This document shows, piece after piece, positions 7,918-15,682 of a stretch of DNA of 64,000 nucleotides. The DNA lies in assembly GCF_036246005.1 (NCBI RefSeq), contig NZ_CP109171.1:7490001-7554000 (forward strand), in the 5' to 3' direction. The first letter of the stretch is position 1; each line of letters starts with the position of its first letter. The notes beneath the pieces are model-generated. The model made no database searches. It had not been told where the DNA came from and saw only the letters and a list, made by a program, of their open reading frames with translations. This stretch comes from Streptomyces sp. NBC_01723. Lineage in GTDB: Bacteria > Actinomycetota > Actinomycetes > Streptomycetales > Streptomycetaceae. The position numbers and the translations under genes were made by a program.

Positions 7918-8574
7918 TCACGACTCGGGCCGCTTGACGCTCTCCAGGAGCATGTCCAGCCACTCGGCGACCTTGTCCCGGTGCTGGTCGGTGGGCAGTT
8001 GGGCGGCGCGCCAGGCGATGCCGCGCACCCCGTGGTCCTGCAGCAGCCGCTCCAGCGGGTCGCCGGCGACGGCCGCCGCCTTCCGCTCCCGGTCGGCGAG
8101 CTGCTGGAGCAACTCCTGCTCGGTGTGCTGGAGGGCGCCCACGAGCGCCTCGGGGTCCTCGGCCGTGAGGAATCCGGCGTGCACCCGGAAGAAGCGCTGC
8201 AGCGCGTCGCAGTGCTCCATGGTCGGCCGCCGGTCGCCGTTGATGAGCGCGCCCGCCTGCTGCCGCGACATGCCGGCGCCGTCGGCGATCTCCTGCTGGG
8301 TGTACTTGCGGCCGTTCGGCTTCAGCCGGGTGCGCCGCAGCAGGTCGAGCCGTTGCAGGAAACGCGTCTGCACATCGGGCTCACCCGCGGGCCGCCCGCC
8401 GAGCAGGGCGCCGACCACGGGCTCGGGGACGCCGGAGGCCGCGGACAGCCGTCCGACGTCGAAGACCTCGGCGTGCGGCACACCGAGCCGGTCCGCGAGC
8501 GCGGCGACCCGGGCGGCTACGGCGGCCGGCGCGGTGGCCGGCATGACGCCCGGATCCTCGAAGCCACCCGTCAC
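7918..8574 (-). CDS. XRE-family helix-turn-helix regulator
   Basis: The 218-residue protein has an HTH in its middle (about residues 85-125): YTQQEIADGAGMSRQQAGAL followed by INGDRRPTMEHCDALQRFF. An acidic C-terminal helix-rich region follows. GTG at 8574 was chosen because GGGGAG lies six bases upstream. Alternatives are GTG 8598, which lies inside the repeat cluster, and ATG 8544. It is followed at once by the HExxH peptidase gene and is divergent from the MmyB-type sensor gene. It may autoregulate through the CTCACA repeats just upstream of its start (inference). Confidence 0.78.
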   Translation of the reverse strand: MTGGFEDPGVMPATAPAAVAARVAALADRLGVPHAEVFDVGRLSAASGVPEPVVGALLGGRPAGEPDVQTRFLQRLDLLRRTRLKPNGRKYTQQEIADGAGMSRQQAGALINGDRRPTMEHCDALQRFFRVHAGFLTAEDPEALVGALQHTEQELLQQLADRERKAAAVAGDPLERLLQDHGVRGIAWRAAQLPTDQHRDKVAEWLDMLLESVKRPES

Positions 8575-8593
8575 CGACAGCTCCCCTATGTCT

Positions 8594-8620
8594 CTCACAG
8601 GCCTCACAGGCTTCTCACAA
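8594..8620. promoter_or_regulatory. Three direct CTCACA(G/A) repeats upstream of the XRE gene
   Basis: CTCACAG at 8594 and 8603 and CTCACAA at 8614 (TGTGAG on the coding strand) are spaced 9 and 11 bp apart, about 20 bp upstream of the chosen XRE start. The shape suits an operator for the regulator itself. Binding is inference. Confidence 0.45.
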
Positions 8621-8805
8621 GCGGTTGCCGTGAACTCCCGGAGAGTAGCCTGCCGCTCGAACTCACATCCAGGTCTCGCCACAACTGTGGCCTATTTCAG
8701 CCGTCAACAGGCACGAAATGCCACGATAGTTGACACGCCTCGTGTCGGGGCACCAGGATCGGGACGCCGCGAGAAGGCCGCATAGGCAAGAGGGGTGACC
8801 TCCCG

Positions 8806-9468
8806 ATGGCATTTCAGGCAGGAGGGCAGCGGCCGGCGCCGCCGCCCGGCCCCGCGACCCCCGAGACCCAGGCGTATCTCCAGGACTACACCGCCCTCCT
8901 GGACGCCGTACCCTTCCCCTCTCTCGTCGTCGACCACCGCTGGGACGTGGTGCTGGCCAACGGCGCCTTCCGGACACTCTTCCGGGGCGCCGGACCGCAC
9001 CCGACGGCCATGCCGGACGACAACTTCCTGCGCTTCGTGCTGTTCCACCCGGACGCCGCCGAGGTGCTCGGTGAGCACGAGTCGAGCTGGTGCCTGCCCA
9101 TGCTGGCGCACTTCGCCGCCACCCTGGAGCGGTACGGCCACGACCCGGGCCTCCAGGCGGTGCGCCGCGACATCGCCCAGGACCCGATCATGGAGGCCGC
9201 CTACCGCCAGGGCCTGCCCCACTGGGTCCGCGCCGTCGGCGCCCGGGCCGTCGAACACGACGGTGCCGTACGGCCGCTGCACCACCCCGACCCGCGCCGC
9301 GGCACCACCGAGTGCCGGATCGTGGTCGAAACGCCCCCGGCGCTGGAGGAGTTGGGGTACACCCGGCTGACGCTCGTCCTGCGCGAGCCGCGCCGCACCC
9401 CGCACCGCCCGCAGCGCGCCCGCCGCACCGCCGCCTCCCACCTGAGGGTCGTCCCCGTAGCCGAGTGA
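8806..9468 (+). CDS. Stand-alone MmyB-type ligand-binding (PAS-like) protein
   Basis: The 220-residue protein resembles the C-terminal ligand-binding domain normally fused behind an XRE HTH in MmyB-like regulators. It has LLDAVPFPSLVVDHRWDVVL, the ANGAFRTLF block, the NFLRFVLFHPDAAEVLG segment and a C-terminal strand LTLVLREP. No HTH precedes it, since only an 18-residue Pro-rich leader is present, so it cannot bind DNA in the usual way. The ATG at 8806 follows GAGGGG. It is divergent from a separate XRE gene 230 bp away, which raises the possibility that sensor and DNA-binding parts have been split between two genes (inference). The Arg/His-rich tail is probably disordered. Confidence 0.68.
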   Translation: MAFQAGGQRPAPPPGPATPETQAYLQDYTALLDAVPFPSLVVDHRWDVVLANGAFRTLFRGAGPHPTAMPDDNFLRFVLFHPDAAEVLGEHESSWCLPMLAHFAATLERYGHDPGLQAVRRDIAQDPIMEAAYRQGLPHWVRAVGARAVEHDGAVRPLHHPDPRRGTTECRIVVETPPALEELGYTRLTLVLREPRRTPHRPQRARRTAASHLRVVPVAE

Positions 9469-9528
9469 ACGGCGGTACGGCCCCGCGGCACTGTTCCCAG
9501 ACACTGTGGTGTGTGACATAGTACTGGC

Positions 9529-10680
9529 GTGACGGAGTCGCTGACCTGCGATGTCGTAGTGGTCGGAGCCGGGATGGTGGGCGCGGCCTGTGCCTTGTAC
9601 GCCGCCCGCGAGGGGCTCGACGTGATCGTGGTGGACCGTGGCCACGTGGCCGGCGGCACCACCGGGGCCGGGGAGGGCAACCTCCTCGTCTCCGACAAGG
9701 AGCCCGGCCCCGAGCTGGACCTCGCCCTGCTCTCCGCCCGCCTGTGGACCGCGCTCGCCGGGGAACTGGGCCGGGAGGTCGAGTACGAGCAAAAGGGCGG
9801 AGTCGTCGTCGCCACCACCCCCGAGGCGCTGACCGGCCTGGAGACGTTCGCCGCGGGACAGCGGGCGGCCGGGGTGGAGGCGGTGTCCGTGCCCGCCGAC
9901 CGGCTGCCCGACCTCGAACCCCGGCTCGCCCCCGGCCTGGCGGGCGCCGTGCACTATCCGCAGGACGCCCAGGTCATGCCTGCCCTGGCCGCCGCCCACC
10001 TGCTGCGGGCGTCCGGCGCCCGGCTGCACACCGGCCGCACGGTGACCGGCTTCCTGCGCGCCCCGGACGGCGCGGTGCGCGGGGTGCGCACCGACCGGGG
10101 CGCACTGCACGCCCCGGCGGTCGTGAACGCGGCCGGGCCGTGGGGCGGCGAAGTGGCCGCGCTGGCGGGCGTACGGCTGCCGGTCCTGCCCCGGCGCGGC
10201 TACGTCCTCGTCACCGAACCGCTGCCGCCCCGGGTACGGCACAAGGTGTACGCGGCGGACTACGTCGCCGACGTGGCCAGCGACTCGGCGGCCCTGCAGA
10301 CCTCACCGGTGGTCGAGGGCACCGCCGCCGGGCCGGTGCTCATCGGCGCCAGCCGGGAACGGGTCGGCTTCGACCGCTCCGTGTCCCTCCCGGCGCTGCG
10401 GGCCCTGGCCGCCGGCGCGACCCGGCTCTTCCCCTTCCTCGCACGGGTGCGGGCCCTGCGCGCGTACGCCGGCTTCCGGCCGTACCTGCCCGACCACCTG
10501 CCGGCCATCGGCGCGGACCCCAGGGTGCCCGGCCTCTACCACGCGTGCGGGCACGAGGGCGCAGGCATCGGCCTGTCCACCGGCACCGGGCACCTGGTCG
10601 CCGGCCTGCTGAGCGGCGCGCGGCCCGCCCTCGACCTGGCCCCGTTCCGCCCCGACCGCTTTCCCGAGGAGGTCCGGTGA
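9529..10680 (+). CDS. FAD-dependent D-amino-acid-type dehydrogenase, beta-like subunit of D-hydroxyproline dehydrogenase
   Basis: The 383-residue flavoprotein of the DAO/glycine oxidase fold has an N-terminal FAD-binding motif, VVVGAGMVGAACALYAAREG, and a VVNAAGPWGGEVA segment. The C-terminal substrate half ends in GHEGAGIGLSTGTGHLVAGL. It is first in a tight operon with a [2Fe-2S] protein, an NAD(P)/FAD protein, a DapA-family deaminase and an epimerase. That is the order expected for three-subunit cis-4-hydroxy-D-proline dehydrogenases (like LhpB/E/F of Pseudomonas), which oxidise the epimerised amino acid to 1-pyrroline-4-hydroxy-2-carboxylate. The GTG is at 9529; a TAGTACT-type -10 lies only about 8 bp upstream, so the transcript may be leaderless. 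Confidence 0.8.
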   Translation: MTESLTCDVVVVGAGMVGAACALYAAREGLDVIVVDRGHVAGGTTGAGEGNLLVSDKEPGPELDLALLSARLWTALAGELGREVEYEQKGGVVVATTPEALTGLETFAAGQRAAGVEAVSVPADRLPDLEPRLAPGLAGAVHYPQDAQVMPALAAAHLLRASGARLHTGRTVTGFLRAPDGAVRGVRTDRGALHAPAVVNAAGPWGGEVAALAGVRLPVLPRRGYVLVTEPLPPRVRHKVYAADYVADVASDSAALQTSPVVEGTAAGPVLIGASRERVGFDRSVSLPALRALAAGATRLFPFLARVRALRAYAGFRPYLPDHLPAIGADPRVPGLYHACGHEGAGIGLSTGTGHLVAGLLSGARPALDLAPFRPDRFPEEVR

Positions 10681-10976
10681 ACCCGCTGCGGCTGGTCCGG
10701 GCGCGGCCCGCGCCCCCCTTCACGGTCACCGTCGACGGCAGCCGGACCGAGGTGCTGCCCGGCCGGACGGTCGCGGCCGTGCTCTGGGCGGCCGGCATCA
10801 CCTCCTGGCGCACCACACGGGGGTCGGGCCGCCCGCGCGGGGTCTTCTGCGCTATCGGGGTGTGCTTCGACTGCCTGGTCACCGTCAACGACCGCCCCAA
10901 CCAGCGGGCCTGCCTGGTGCCGGTGCGGCCCGGCGACGTGATCCGCACCCAGGAGGGCACGGGCCATGCGGACTGA
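10677..10976 (+). CDS. [2Fe-2S] subunit of D-hydroxyproline dehydrogenase
   Basis: The 99-residue ferredoxin-like protein has cysteines in the pattern GVFCAIGVCFDCLVTVNDRP then RACLVPV (C-x4-C-x2-C-x11-C), which bind a plant-type [2Fe-2S] cluster. Small subunits of this size belong to three-component sarcosine- and hydroxyproline-type dehydrogenases and pass electrons between the two flavoproteins. GTG at 10677 overlaps the upstream stop (GTGA) and GAGGAGGT precedes it. The 3' end overlaps the next gene by 11 bases. All three subunits are therefore translationally coupled, as expected for a fixed-stoichiometry complex. Confidence 0.82.
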   Translation: MNPLRLVRARPAPPFTVTVDGSRTEVLPGRTVAAVLWAAGITSWRTTRGSGRPRGVFCAIGVCFDCLVTVNDRPNQRACLVPVRPGDVIRTQEGTGHAD

Positions 10977-12411
10977 ACTCGTGGTCGTCGGTGCGGGTCC
11001 GGCCGGGCTCGCGGCGGCGCTGGCGGCGGACGCGCGAGGGGTACGGGTCACCGTCCTGGACGGCGCGGACGGGCCGGGCGGGCAGTACTACCGGCAGCCC
11101 GCCGCCGCACTGGACGCCCGTCGGCCACGGGCGCTGCATCACCAGTGGCGCACCTGGGAGCGGCTGCGGGACGGGCTCGGCACCAGCGGCGTACGCGTCC
11201 TGCCGGACCATCACGTCTGGTACGTGGAGGCGAGGTCCGGTGCCTTCACCGTGCACGCCCTGCTCGGTCCCGAGCAGGAGGAGCCGGTCGCCGTGCACGG
11301 CGACGCGGTGCTGCTCGCCACCGGCGGCTACGAACACGTCCTGCCCTTCCCCGGCTGGACACTTCCCGGCGTCGTCACGGCCGGCGGCGCCCAGGCCATG
11401 CTCAAGGGCGGTCTCGTGGTGCCCGGACGGACCGGCGTCGTCGCCGGGACCGGGCCGCTGCTGCTGCCCGTGGCGACCGGCCTCGCGGCGGCCGGGGTGC
11501 GGGTCGCGGCGCTCGTGGAGTCGGCCGACCCGCGCCACGCCGCCCGGCAGGCGCGCGACCTGGCCGGCAAGTTCCCCGAGGCCGCCGGATACGCGGCCCG
11601 GCTGCTGCGCCACCGCGTCCGCCCCCGCACCCGGCACACCGTCGTCCGCGCCCACGGCGACGACCGTCTCACCGGCGTCACCGTCGCCGCCCTCGACACC
11701 GACGGACGTGTGCGGCGCGGCACCGGGCGGTACCTGCCCTGCGACACCCTGGCCGTCGGCCACGGCATGCTCCCGCACACCGACCTCGCCGACGGGCTCG
11801 GCTGCCGCCCGGACGGACCGACGGTGGCCGTCGACGCCGAACAGCGCACCAGCGTCCCCGGCGTGTGGGCGGCGGGGGAGGCCACCGGTGTCGGCGGCGC
11901 CCAGCTCGCGCTCGCCGAGGGACACATCGCCGGACGTTCGGTCGCCGCCCGGCTGCGCGGCACCGAGCCCGACCCCGCCGGATGGGCACCGGCCGCCAGG
12001 AGCCGGGCCCGGCTGCGGCGGTCCGCGGACGCCCTCGCCGCCGCCTTCACCCCACCCGCCGCGTGGACCGGGCGGATCACCGACGACACCCTCGTCTGCC
12101 GCTGCGAGGAGGTCACCGCCGGTGCCGTCCGCGAGGCCGTCGACGAGCTGGGCGCGGGCGACGTCCGCACCGTGAAGCTGCTGACCCGGGCCGGGATGGG
12201 CTGGTGCCAGGGCCGGATGTGCGGCGCCGCCGTCGCGGGCATCGCGGGATGCGGACCCGCGCCCTCCCGGCGCGTCTTCGCCCGCCCCGTACCGCTGGGC
12301 GTCCTCGCCCGCCCGGAACCCGAACCGCGAGAAGAGAACCCCGAACCGCGAGAAGAGAACCCCGAACCGCGAGAAGAAGCCCCCCAACAGCCCGAGAGAG
12401 GACCCTCATGA
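10966..12411 (+). CDS. NAD(P)/FAD-binding subunit of D-hydroxyproline dehydrogenase with BFD-like Fe-S domain
   Basis: The 481-residue protein has an N-terminal dinucleotide site (LVVVGAGPAGLAAALAADARG) and a central pyridine-nucleotide-disulphide-oxidoreductase half (GVWAAGEATGVGGAQLALAEG). A C-terminal BFD-like cluster domain (about residues 370-430) has CRCEEV and, further on, GWCQGRMCG. It resembles the alpha subunit of sarcosine/hydroxyproline dehydrogenases (LhpE/hcnB type). After GCGPAPSRRVF the last 40 residues are a low-complexity tail containing tandem EPREENP units coded by a 21-bp DNA repeat, which looks like a recent extension. The stop overlaps the deaminase start (ATGA). Confidence 0.82.
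   Translation: MRTELVVVGAGPAGLAAALAADARGVRVTVLDGADGPGGQYYRQPAAALDARRPRALHHQWRTWERLRDGLGTSGVRVLPDHHVWYVEARSGAFTVHALLGPEQEEPVAVHGDAVLLATGGYEHVLPFPGWTLPGVVTAGGAQAMLKGGLVVPGRTGVVAGTGPLLLPVATGLAAAGVRVAALVESADPRHAARQARDLAGKFPEAAGYAARLLRHRVRPRTRHTVVRAHGDDRLTGVTVAALDTDGRVRRGTGRYLPCDTLAVGHGMLPHTDLADGLGCRPDGPTVAVDAEQRTSVPGVWAAGEATGVGGAQLALAEGHIAGRSVAARLRGTEPDPAGWAPAARSRARLRRSADALAAAFTPPAAWTGRITDDTLVCRCEEVTAGAVREAVDELGAGDVRTVKLLTRAGMGWCQGRMCGAAVAGIAGCGPAPSRRVFARPVPLGVLARPEPEPREENPEPREENPEPREEAPQQPERGPS
12321..12377 (+). repeat. 21-bp tandem repeat in the 3' end of the oxidoreductase gene
   Basis: Two perfect copies of a 21-bp unit beginning CGAACCGCGAGAAGAGAA (12321-12341, 12342-12362), then a third copy matching over 15 bases. 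The length is a multiple of three, so the repeat adds EPREENP units without breaking frame. Copy number is likely variable between strains (inference). Confidence 0.85.
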
Positions 12412-13298
12412 CCGACCACCGTCCCTGGCGCGGCGTCCTCGTCGCCACCGCGCTCCCGCTCCACGACGACCTCTCCGTCGACCACGACGCCTACGCCGAG
12501 CACTGCGCCTGGCTCGTTGCCAACGGCTGCGACGGCGTGGCCCCCAACGGCTCCCTCGGCGAGTACCAGGTGCTCACCCCCGAGGAGCGCGCCCGGGTCG
12601 TCGAGACCGCCGTCGCTGCGGTCGGCGGACAGCGCGTCATGCCCGGCGTCGCCGCCTACGGGTCCGCCGAGGCCCGCCGCTGGGCCGAGCAGGCGGGCGA
12701 GGCGGGCTGCGGGGCGGTGATGCTGCTGCCGCCCAACGCCTACCGGGCCGACGAGCGTTCCGTCCTCGCGCACTACGCCGAGGTCGCCCGGACCGGGCTG
12801 CCGGTGGTCGCCTACAACAACCCCATCGACACCAAGGTCGACCTGGTGCCCGAGCTGCTGGCCCGGCTGCACGGCGAGGGACACGTCCAAGGGGTGAAGG
12901 AGTTCTCCGGCGACGTCCGCCGGGCCTACCGCATCGCCGAACTCGCCCCCGACCTGGACCTGCTGGCCGGCGCCGACGACGTCCTGCTGGAGCTGGCGAT
13001 CGCCGGGGCGAAGGGCTGGATCGCCGGATTCCCCAACGCGCTGCCCGCCGCCTGCGTCGAGCTGTACCGCGCGGCGGTCGCCGGCGACCTGGCCACGGCC
13101 GAGCCGCTCTACCGGGAGCTGCACCCCCTGCTGCGCTGGGACTCGAAGGTCGAGTTCGTCCAGGCCATCAAGGTCTCCATGGACCTGGCCGGACGCCGCG
13201 GCGGCCCCTGCCGCCCACCCCGCGTGCCGCTGCTGCCCGCACAGGAGGCAGCCGTCCGCGCCGCCACCGAGAAGGCCCTCGCGGCCGGACTGGCGTAG
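12408..13298 (+). CDS. DapA/NAL-family lyase, probable 1-pyrroline-4-hydroxy-2-carboxylate deaminase
   Basis: The 296-residue TIM-barrel protein of the dihydrodipicolinate synthase/N-acetylneuraminate lyase superfamily has substrate-loop tyrosine VVAYNNPIDT, the Schiff-base lysine in VQGVKEFSGD and the NGSLGEYQVLTPEER block. In hydroxyproline catabolism the family member deaminates and dehydrates 1-pyrroline-4-hydroxy-2-carboxylate to alpha-ketoglutarate semialdehyde. Placement between the dehydrogenase subunits and the epimerase supports that function rather than lysine synthesis. ATG 12408 overlaps the upstream stop. The semialdehyde dehydrogenase expected next in the pathway is not in the window. 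Confidence 0.8.
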   Translation: MTDHRPWRGVLVATALPLHDDLSVDHDAYAEHCAWLVANGCDGVAPNGSLGEYQVLTPEERARVVETAVAAVGGQRVMPGVAAYGSAEARRWAEQAGEAGCGAVMLLPPNAYRADERSVLAHYAEVARTGLPVVAYNNPIDTKVDLVPELLARLHGEGHVQGVKEFSGDVRRAYRIAELAPDLDLLAGADDVLLELAIAGAKGWIAGFPNALPAACVELYRAAVAGDLATAEPLYRELHPLLRWDSKVEFVQAIKVSMDLAGRRGGPCRPPRVPLLPAQEAAVRAATEKALAAGLA

Positions 13299-13322
13299 CG
13301 GAAGCGCCGGGAAGGGAGCACC

Positions 13323-14324
13323 ATGCGCAGCAAGCTCGTCCTGCACGCCGTCGACTCGCACACCGAGGGCATGCCCACCCGGGTGATCACCGGCGGCATC
13401 GGCACCATCCCCGGCGCGACCATGAACGAACGGCGGCTGTACTTCCGCGAACACCGGGACGACGTCAAGCGGTTGCTGATGAACGAGCCGCGCGGGCACG
13501 CCGCCATGAGCGGTGCGATCCTCCAGCCGCCCACCCGGAGCGACTGCGACTGGGGCGTCGTCTACATCGAGGTCTCCGGCTACCTCCCCATGTGCGGCCA
13601 CGGCACCATCGGTGTGGCGACCGTCCTGGTGGAGACCGGCATGGTCGAGGTCGTCGAACCCGTCACCACCATCCGCCTCGACACCCCCGCCGGGGTCGTC
13701 GTCGCCGAGGTGGCGGTGGAGGGCGGCGCCGCCAGGGCCGTGACCCTGCAAAACGTGCCGTCCTTCGCCGTCGGCCTCGACCGCGAGGCGACCCTGCCCG
13801 ACGGCCGGACGGTGACGTACGACCTCGCCTACGGCGGGAACTTCTACGCGATCCTGCCGCTGGAGCGGCTCGGGCTGCCCTTCGACCGGTCCCGCAAGGA
13901 CGACATCCTCGCCGCCGGTCTGTCCCTGATGGCGGCGATCAACGCCGAGGGCGAACCCGTACACCCCGACGACCCGTCCATCCACGGCTGCCACCATGTC
14001 CAGGTGACCGCACCCGACTCCACCGCCCGCCACTCCCGGCACGCCATGGTGATCCACCCCGGCTGGTTCGACCGCTCGCCCTGCGGCACCGGCACCAGCG
14101 CCCGTATGGCACAGCTGCACGCCCGGGGCGAACTCCCGCCGCACACCGAGTTCACGAACGAGTCCTTCATCGGCACCCGGTTCACCGGCCGGCTGCTCGG
14201 CACCACCGAGGTCGCCGGACACCCGGCCGTCCTGCCCAGCTTCACCGGCCGCGCCTGGATCACCGGAACCGCCCAGTACCTGCTGGACCCCGAGGACCCC
14301 TTCCCGGCGGGGTTCGTGCTGTGA
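13323..14324 (+). CDS. 4-hydroxyproline 2-epimerase (proline racemase family)
   Basis: The 333-residue enzyme has both catalytic cysteines of the racemase/epimerase group: MCGHGTIG (about residue 90) and SPCGTGTSARMA (about residue 255). Members with threonine at the first position are dehydratases, so two cysteines favour racemase or epimerase activity. It interconverts trans-4-hydroxy-L-proline and cis-4-hydroxy-D-proline and starts the catabolic route. Context with the D-hydroxyproline dehydrogenase argues for hydroxyproline over proline. The ATG at 13323 follows GGAAGGGAGC. The stop overlaps the GntR start by four bases. Confidence 0.87.
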   Translation: MRSKLVLHAVDSHTEGMPTRVITGGIGTIPGATMNERRLYFREHRDDVKRLLMNEPRGHAAMSGAILQPPTRSDCDWGVVYIEVSGYLPMCGHGTIGVATVLVETGMVEVVEPVTTIRLDTPAGVVVAEVAVEGGAARAVTLQNVPSFAVGLDREATLPDGRTVTYDLAYGGNFYAILPLERLGLPFDRSRKDDILAAGLSLMAAINAEGEPVHPDDPSIHGCHHVQVTAPDSTARHSRHAMVIHPGWFDRSPCGTGTSARMAQLHARGELPPHTEFTNESFIGTRFTGRLLGTTEVAGHPAVLPSFTGRAWITGTAQYLLDPEDPFPAGFVL

Positions 14325-14995
14325 GCGCCTCCGGTCCCGCGCTGCCCGTCCTCGGCGGCCGCAAGCCCAGCCACCGCGAGCGGGTCGTCGAGGCGCTGCG
14401 CGCCGCCCTGATCGCGGGCGAACTGCGCCCCGGCGAGGTCTACTCGGCGCCCGGCCTCGCCGCCCGCTTCGGTGTCTCCGCCACCCCCGTCCGCGAGGCG
14501 ATGCTCGACCTGGTCAGGGAGGGCCTGGTCGACACCGTGCCCAACAAGGGGTTCCGGGTCACCGCCGTGTCCGAACGGCAGCTCGACGAGTACACCCACA
14601 TCCGCTCGCTGATCGAGATCCCCACCACGACCGGGCTCGCCACCACCGCCGACACCGTCGCCCTCCAGGCGCTGCGCCCCGTCGCCGAGGAGATCGTCAC
14701 CTCCGCACTGGCCGGTGACCTCATCGCGTACGTCGACGCCGACCTCCGCTTCCACCTGGGCCTGCTGGAACTCGCGGGCAACGCCCACCTGGTGGAGGTC
14801 GTACGGGACCTGCGCCGCCGCTCCCGGCTCTACGGGCTGACGGCGCTGGTGGAACAGGGGCGGCTCCAGGCGTCGGCGGAGGAGCACCTGGAGATCCTCG
14901 ACGCGCTGCTCGCCCGCGACGAGGAGGCCGTGCGCGCGGTGATGACACGCCACCTGGGACACGTACGAGGGCTGTGGGCGGCCCCGGGCCAGTGA
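14321..14995 (+). CDS. GntR-family (FCD/FadR type) regulator of the hydroxyproline operon
   Basis: The 224-residue regulator has an N-terminal winged HTH (RVVEALRAALIAGELRPGEV, SAPGLAARFGVSATPVREAM, LVREGLVDTVPNKGFRV; residues 15-80). A helical FCD effector domain follows, with metal/ligand-binding residues in DADLRFHLGLLELAGN and EEHLEILDAL. It is last in the operon (GTGA overlap with the epimerase) and probably represses it until hydroxyproline or an intermediate is present. That assignment is inference from position. Confidence 0.83.
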   Translation: MSASGPALPVLGGRKPSHRERVVEALRAALIAGELRPGEVYSAPGLAARFGVSATPVREAMLDLVREGLVDTVPNKGFRVTAVSERQLDEYTHIRSLIEIPTTTGLATTADTVALQALRPVAEEIVTSALAGDLIAYVDADLRFHLGLLELAGNAHLVEVVRDLRRRSRLYGLTALVEQGRLQASAEEHLEILDALLARDEEAVRAVMTRHLGHVRGLWAAPGQ

Positions 14996-15014
14996 GACGG
15001 CGGCGCGTCGGTCT

Positions 15015-15465
15015 TCACGGGAGAGGGCGTCCCCCGCTTCGCCGCTGGATCTGCTCGTACACATGGGTGCTCAGCTCGGCGAAGCGCGGGGACACCCGGG
15101 TGTGCACCTGGCCCCGCTCGGCCGGCAGGCCGACCTTCAGCTGCTCGCGCACGACCCTGGAGGAGGCGGACAGCACCACCACCCGTTCGCCCAGGTAGAC
15201 GGCCTCGTCGCCGGGGGCCGTCCACCCTCCGGCCCGCCAGGAAAACCTCCCCGGCCATCGGTTCGAGCAGCCCGCCCACACACGTCAGCAGCGTCGTCTT
15301 GCCGCAGCCCGACGGGCCGTCCAGCCAGACCAGTTGCCCCGCCGCCACGGTGAAGGCCGGGTCGCGCACCGCCTCCACACGCCGCCCCCAGCAACTCCCG
15401 CCCACCTCGTGGCGGTGGGCGGCGACGTACCACTGGTTCCTGGCGAAGGCGGTCGTGTGCGGCAT
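15015..15465 (-). pseudogene. Remnant: Rieske-oxygenase N-terminus joined to an internally deleted ABC ATPase
   Basis: Starting at an ATG (15465), MPHTTAFARNQWYVAAHRHE matches the extreme N-terminus of Rieske [2Fe-2S] ring-hydroxylating oxygenases, but the Rieske motif never follows. After about 30 codons the sequence becomes an ABC-transporter ATPase: GQLVWLDGPSGCGKTTLLTC (Walker A), then GEVFLAGRRVDGP. Near 15220 the frame changes and the text resumes at DEAVYLGERVVVLSASSR and ends HTRVSPRFAELSTHVYEQIQ, the C-terminal tail of NitT/TauT-type ATPases. The Q-loop, ABC signature and Walker B are all missing, which implies loss of about 100 codons. This is debris of two former genes between the hydroxyproline and ram loci. 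Confidence 0.75.
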
Positions 15466-15535
15466 GGGCGCTCCCGTCGTCGACGTCGTGTGGCTCACAC
15501 CATGGCGACGTGCCCCCACCCCGGCAAGGATCCTT

Positions 15536-15597
15536 CCGTCCAGCGGAAACCTTCCCCCGGCCGCCCGTCCAGCGAAGTTACCCGTGCGTTCCGCACG
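15536..15597. promoter_or_regulatory. Repeated elements upstream of ramC (candidate RamR sites)
   Basis: CCGTCCAGCGGAA (15536-15548) recurs as CCGTCCAGCGAA (15565-15576), 29 bp apart and in the same orientation. A perfect inverted repeat CGTGCG-TTC-CGCACG follows at 15583-15597. All are 85-150 bp upstream of the ramC GTG. RamR is known to activate ramC by binding repeated sites in its promoter; that these are those sites is inference. Confidence 0.45.
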
Positions 15598-15682
15598 TCG
15601 GAGTCATGACAGCGGTAACTGTCCGGAGCGGTACGCCGCGTGACAGCGTCATCCCCGTCAGCGACCGGCGGAGGGAGAAGGC

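Noticed and set aside
12321..12377. Tandem repeats considered as a CRISPR-like array
   Set aside because: Units are 21 bp with no spacers and are coding; similarly the CGATACG array at 34725 is promoter DNA with short phased sites.
15299..15643. Plus-strand open frames opposite the Rieske/ABC remnant
   Set aside because: The recognisable protein text is on the minus strand; the plus-strand products have no motifs and run into the ramC promoter.
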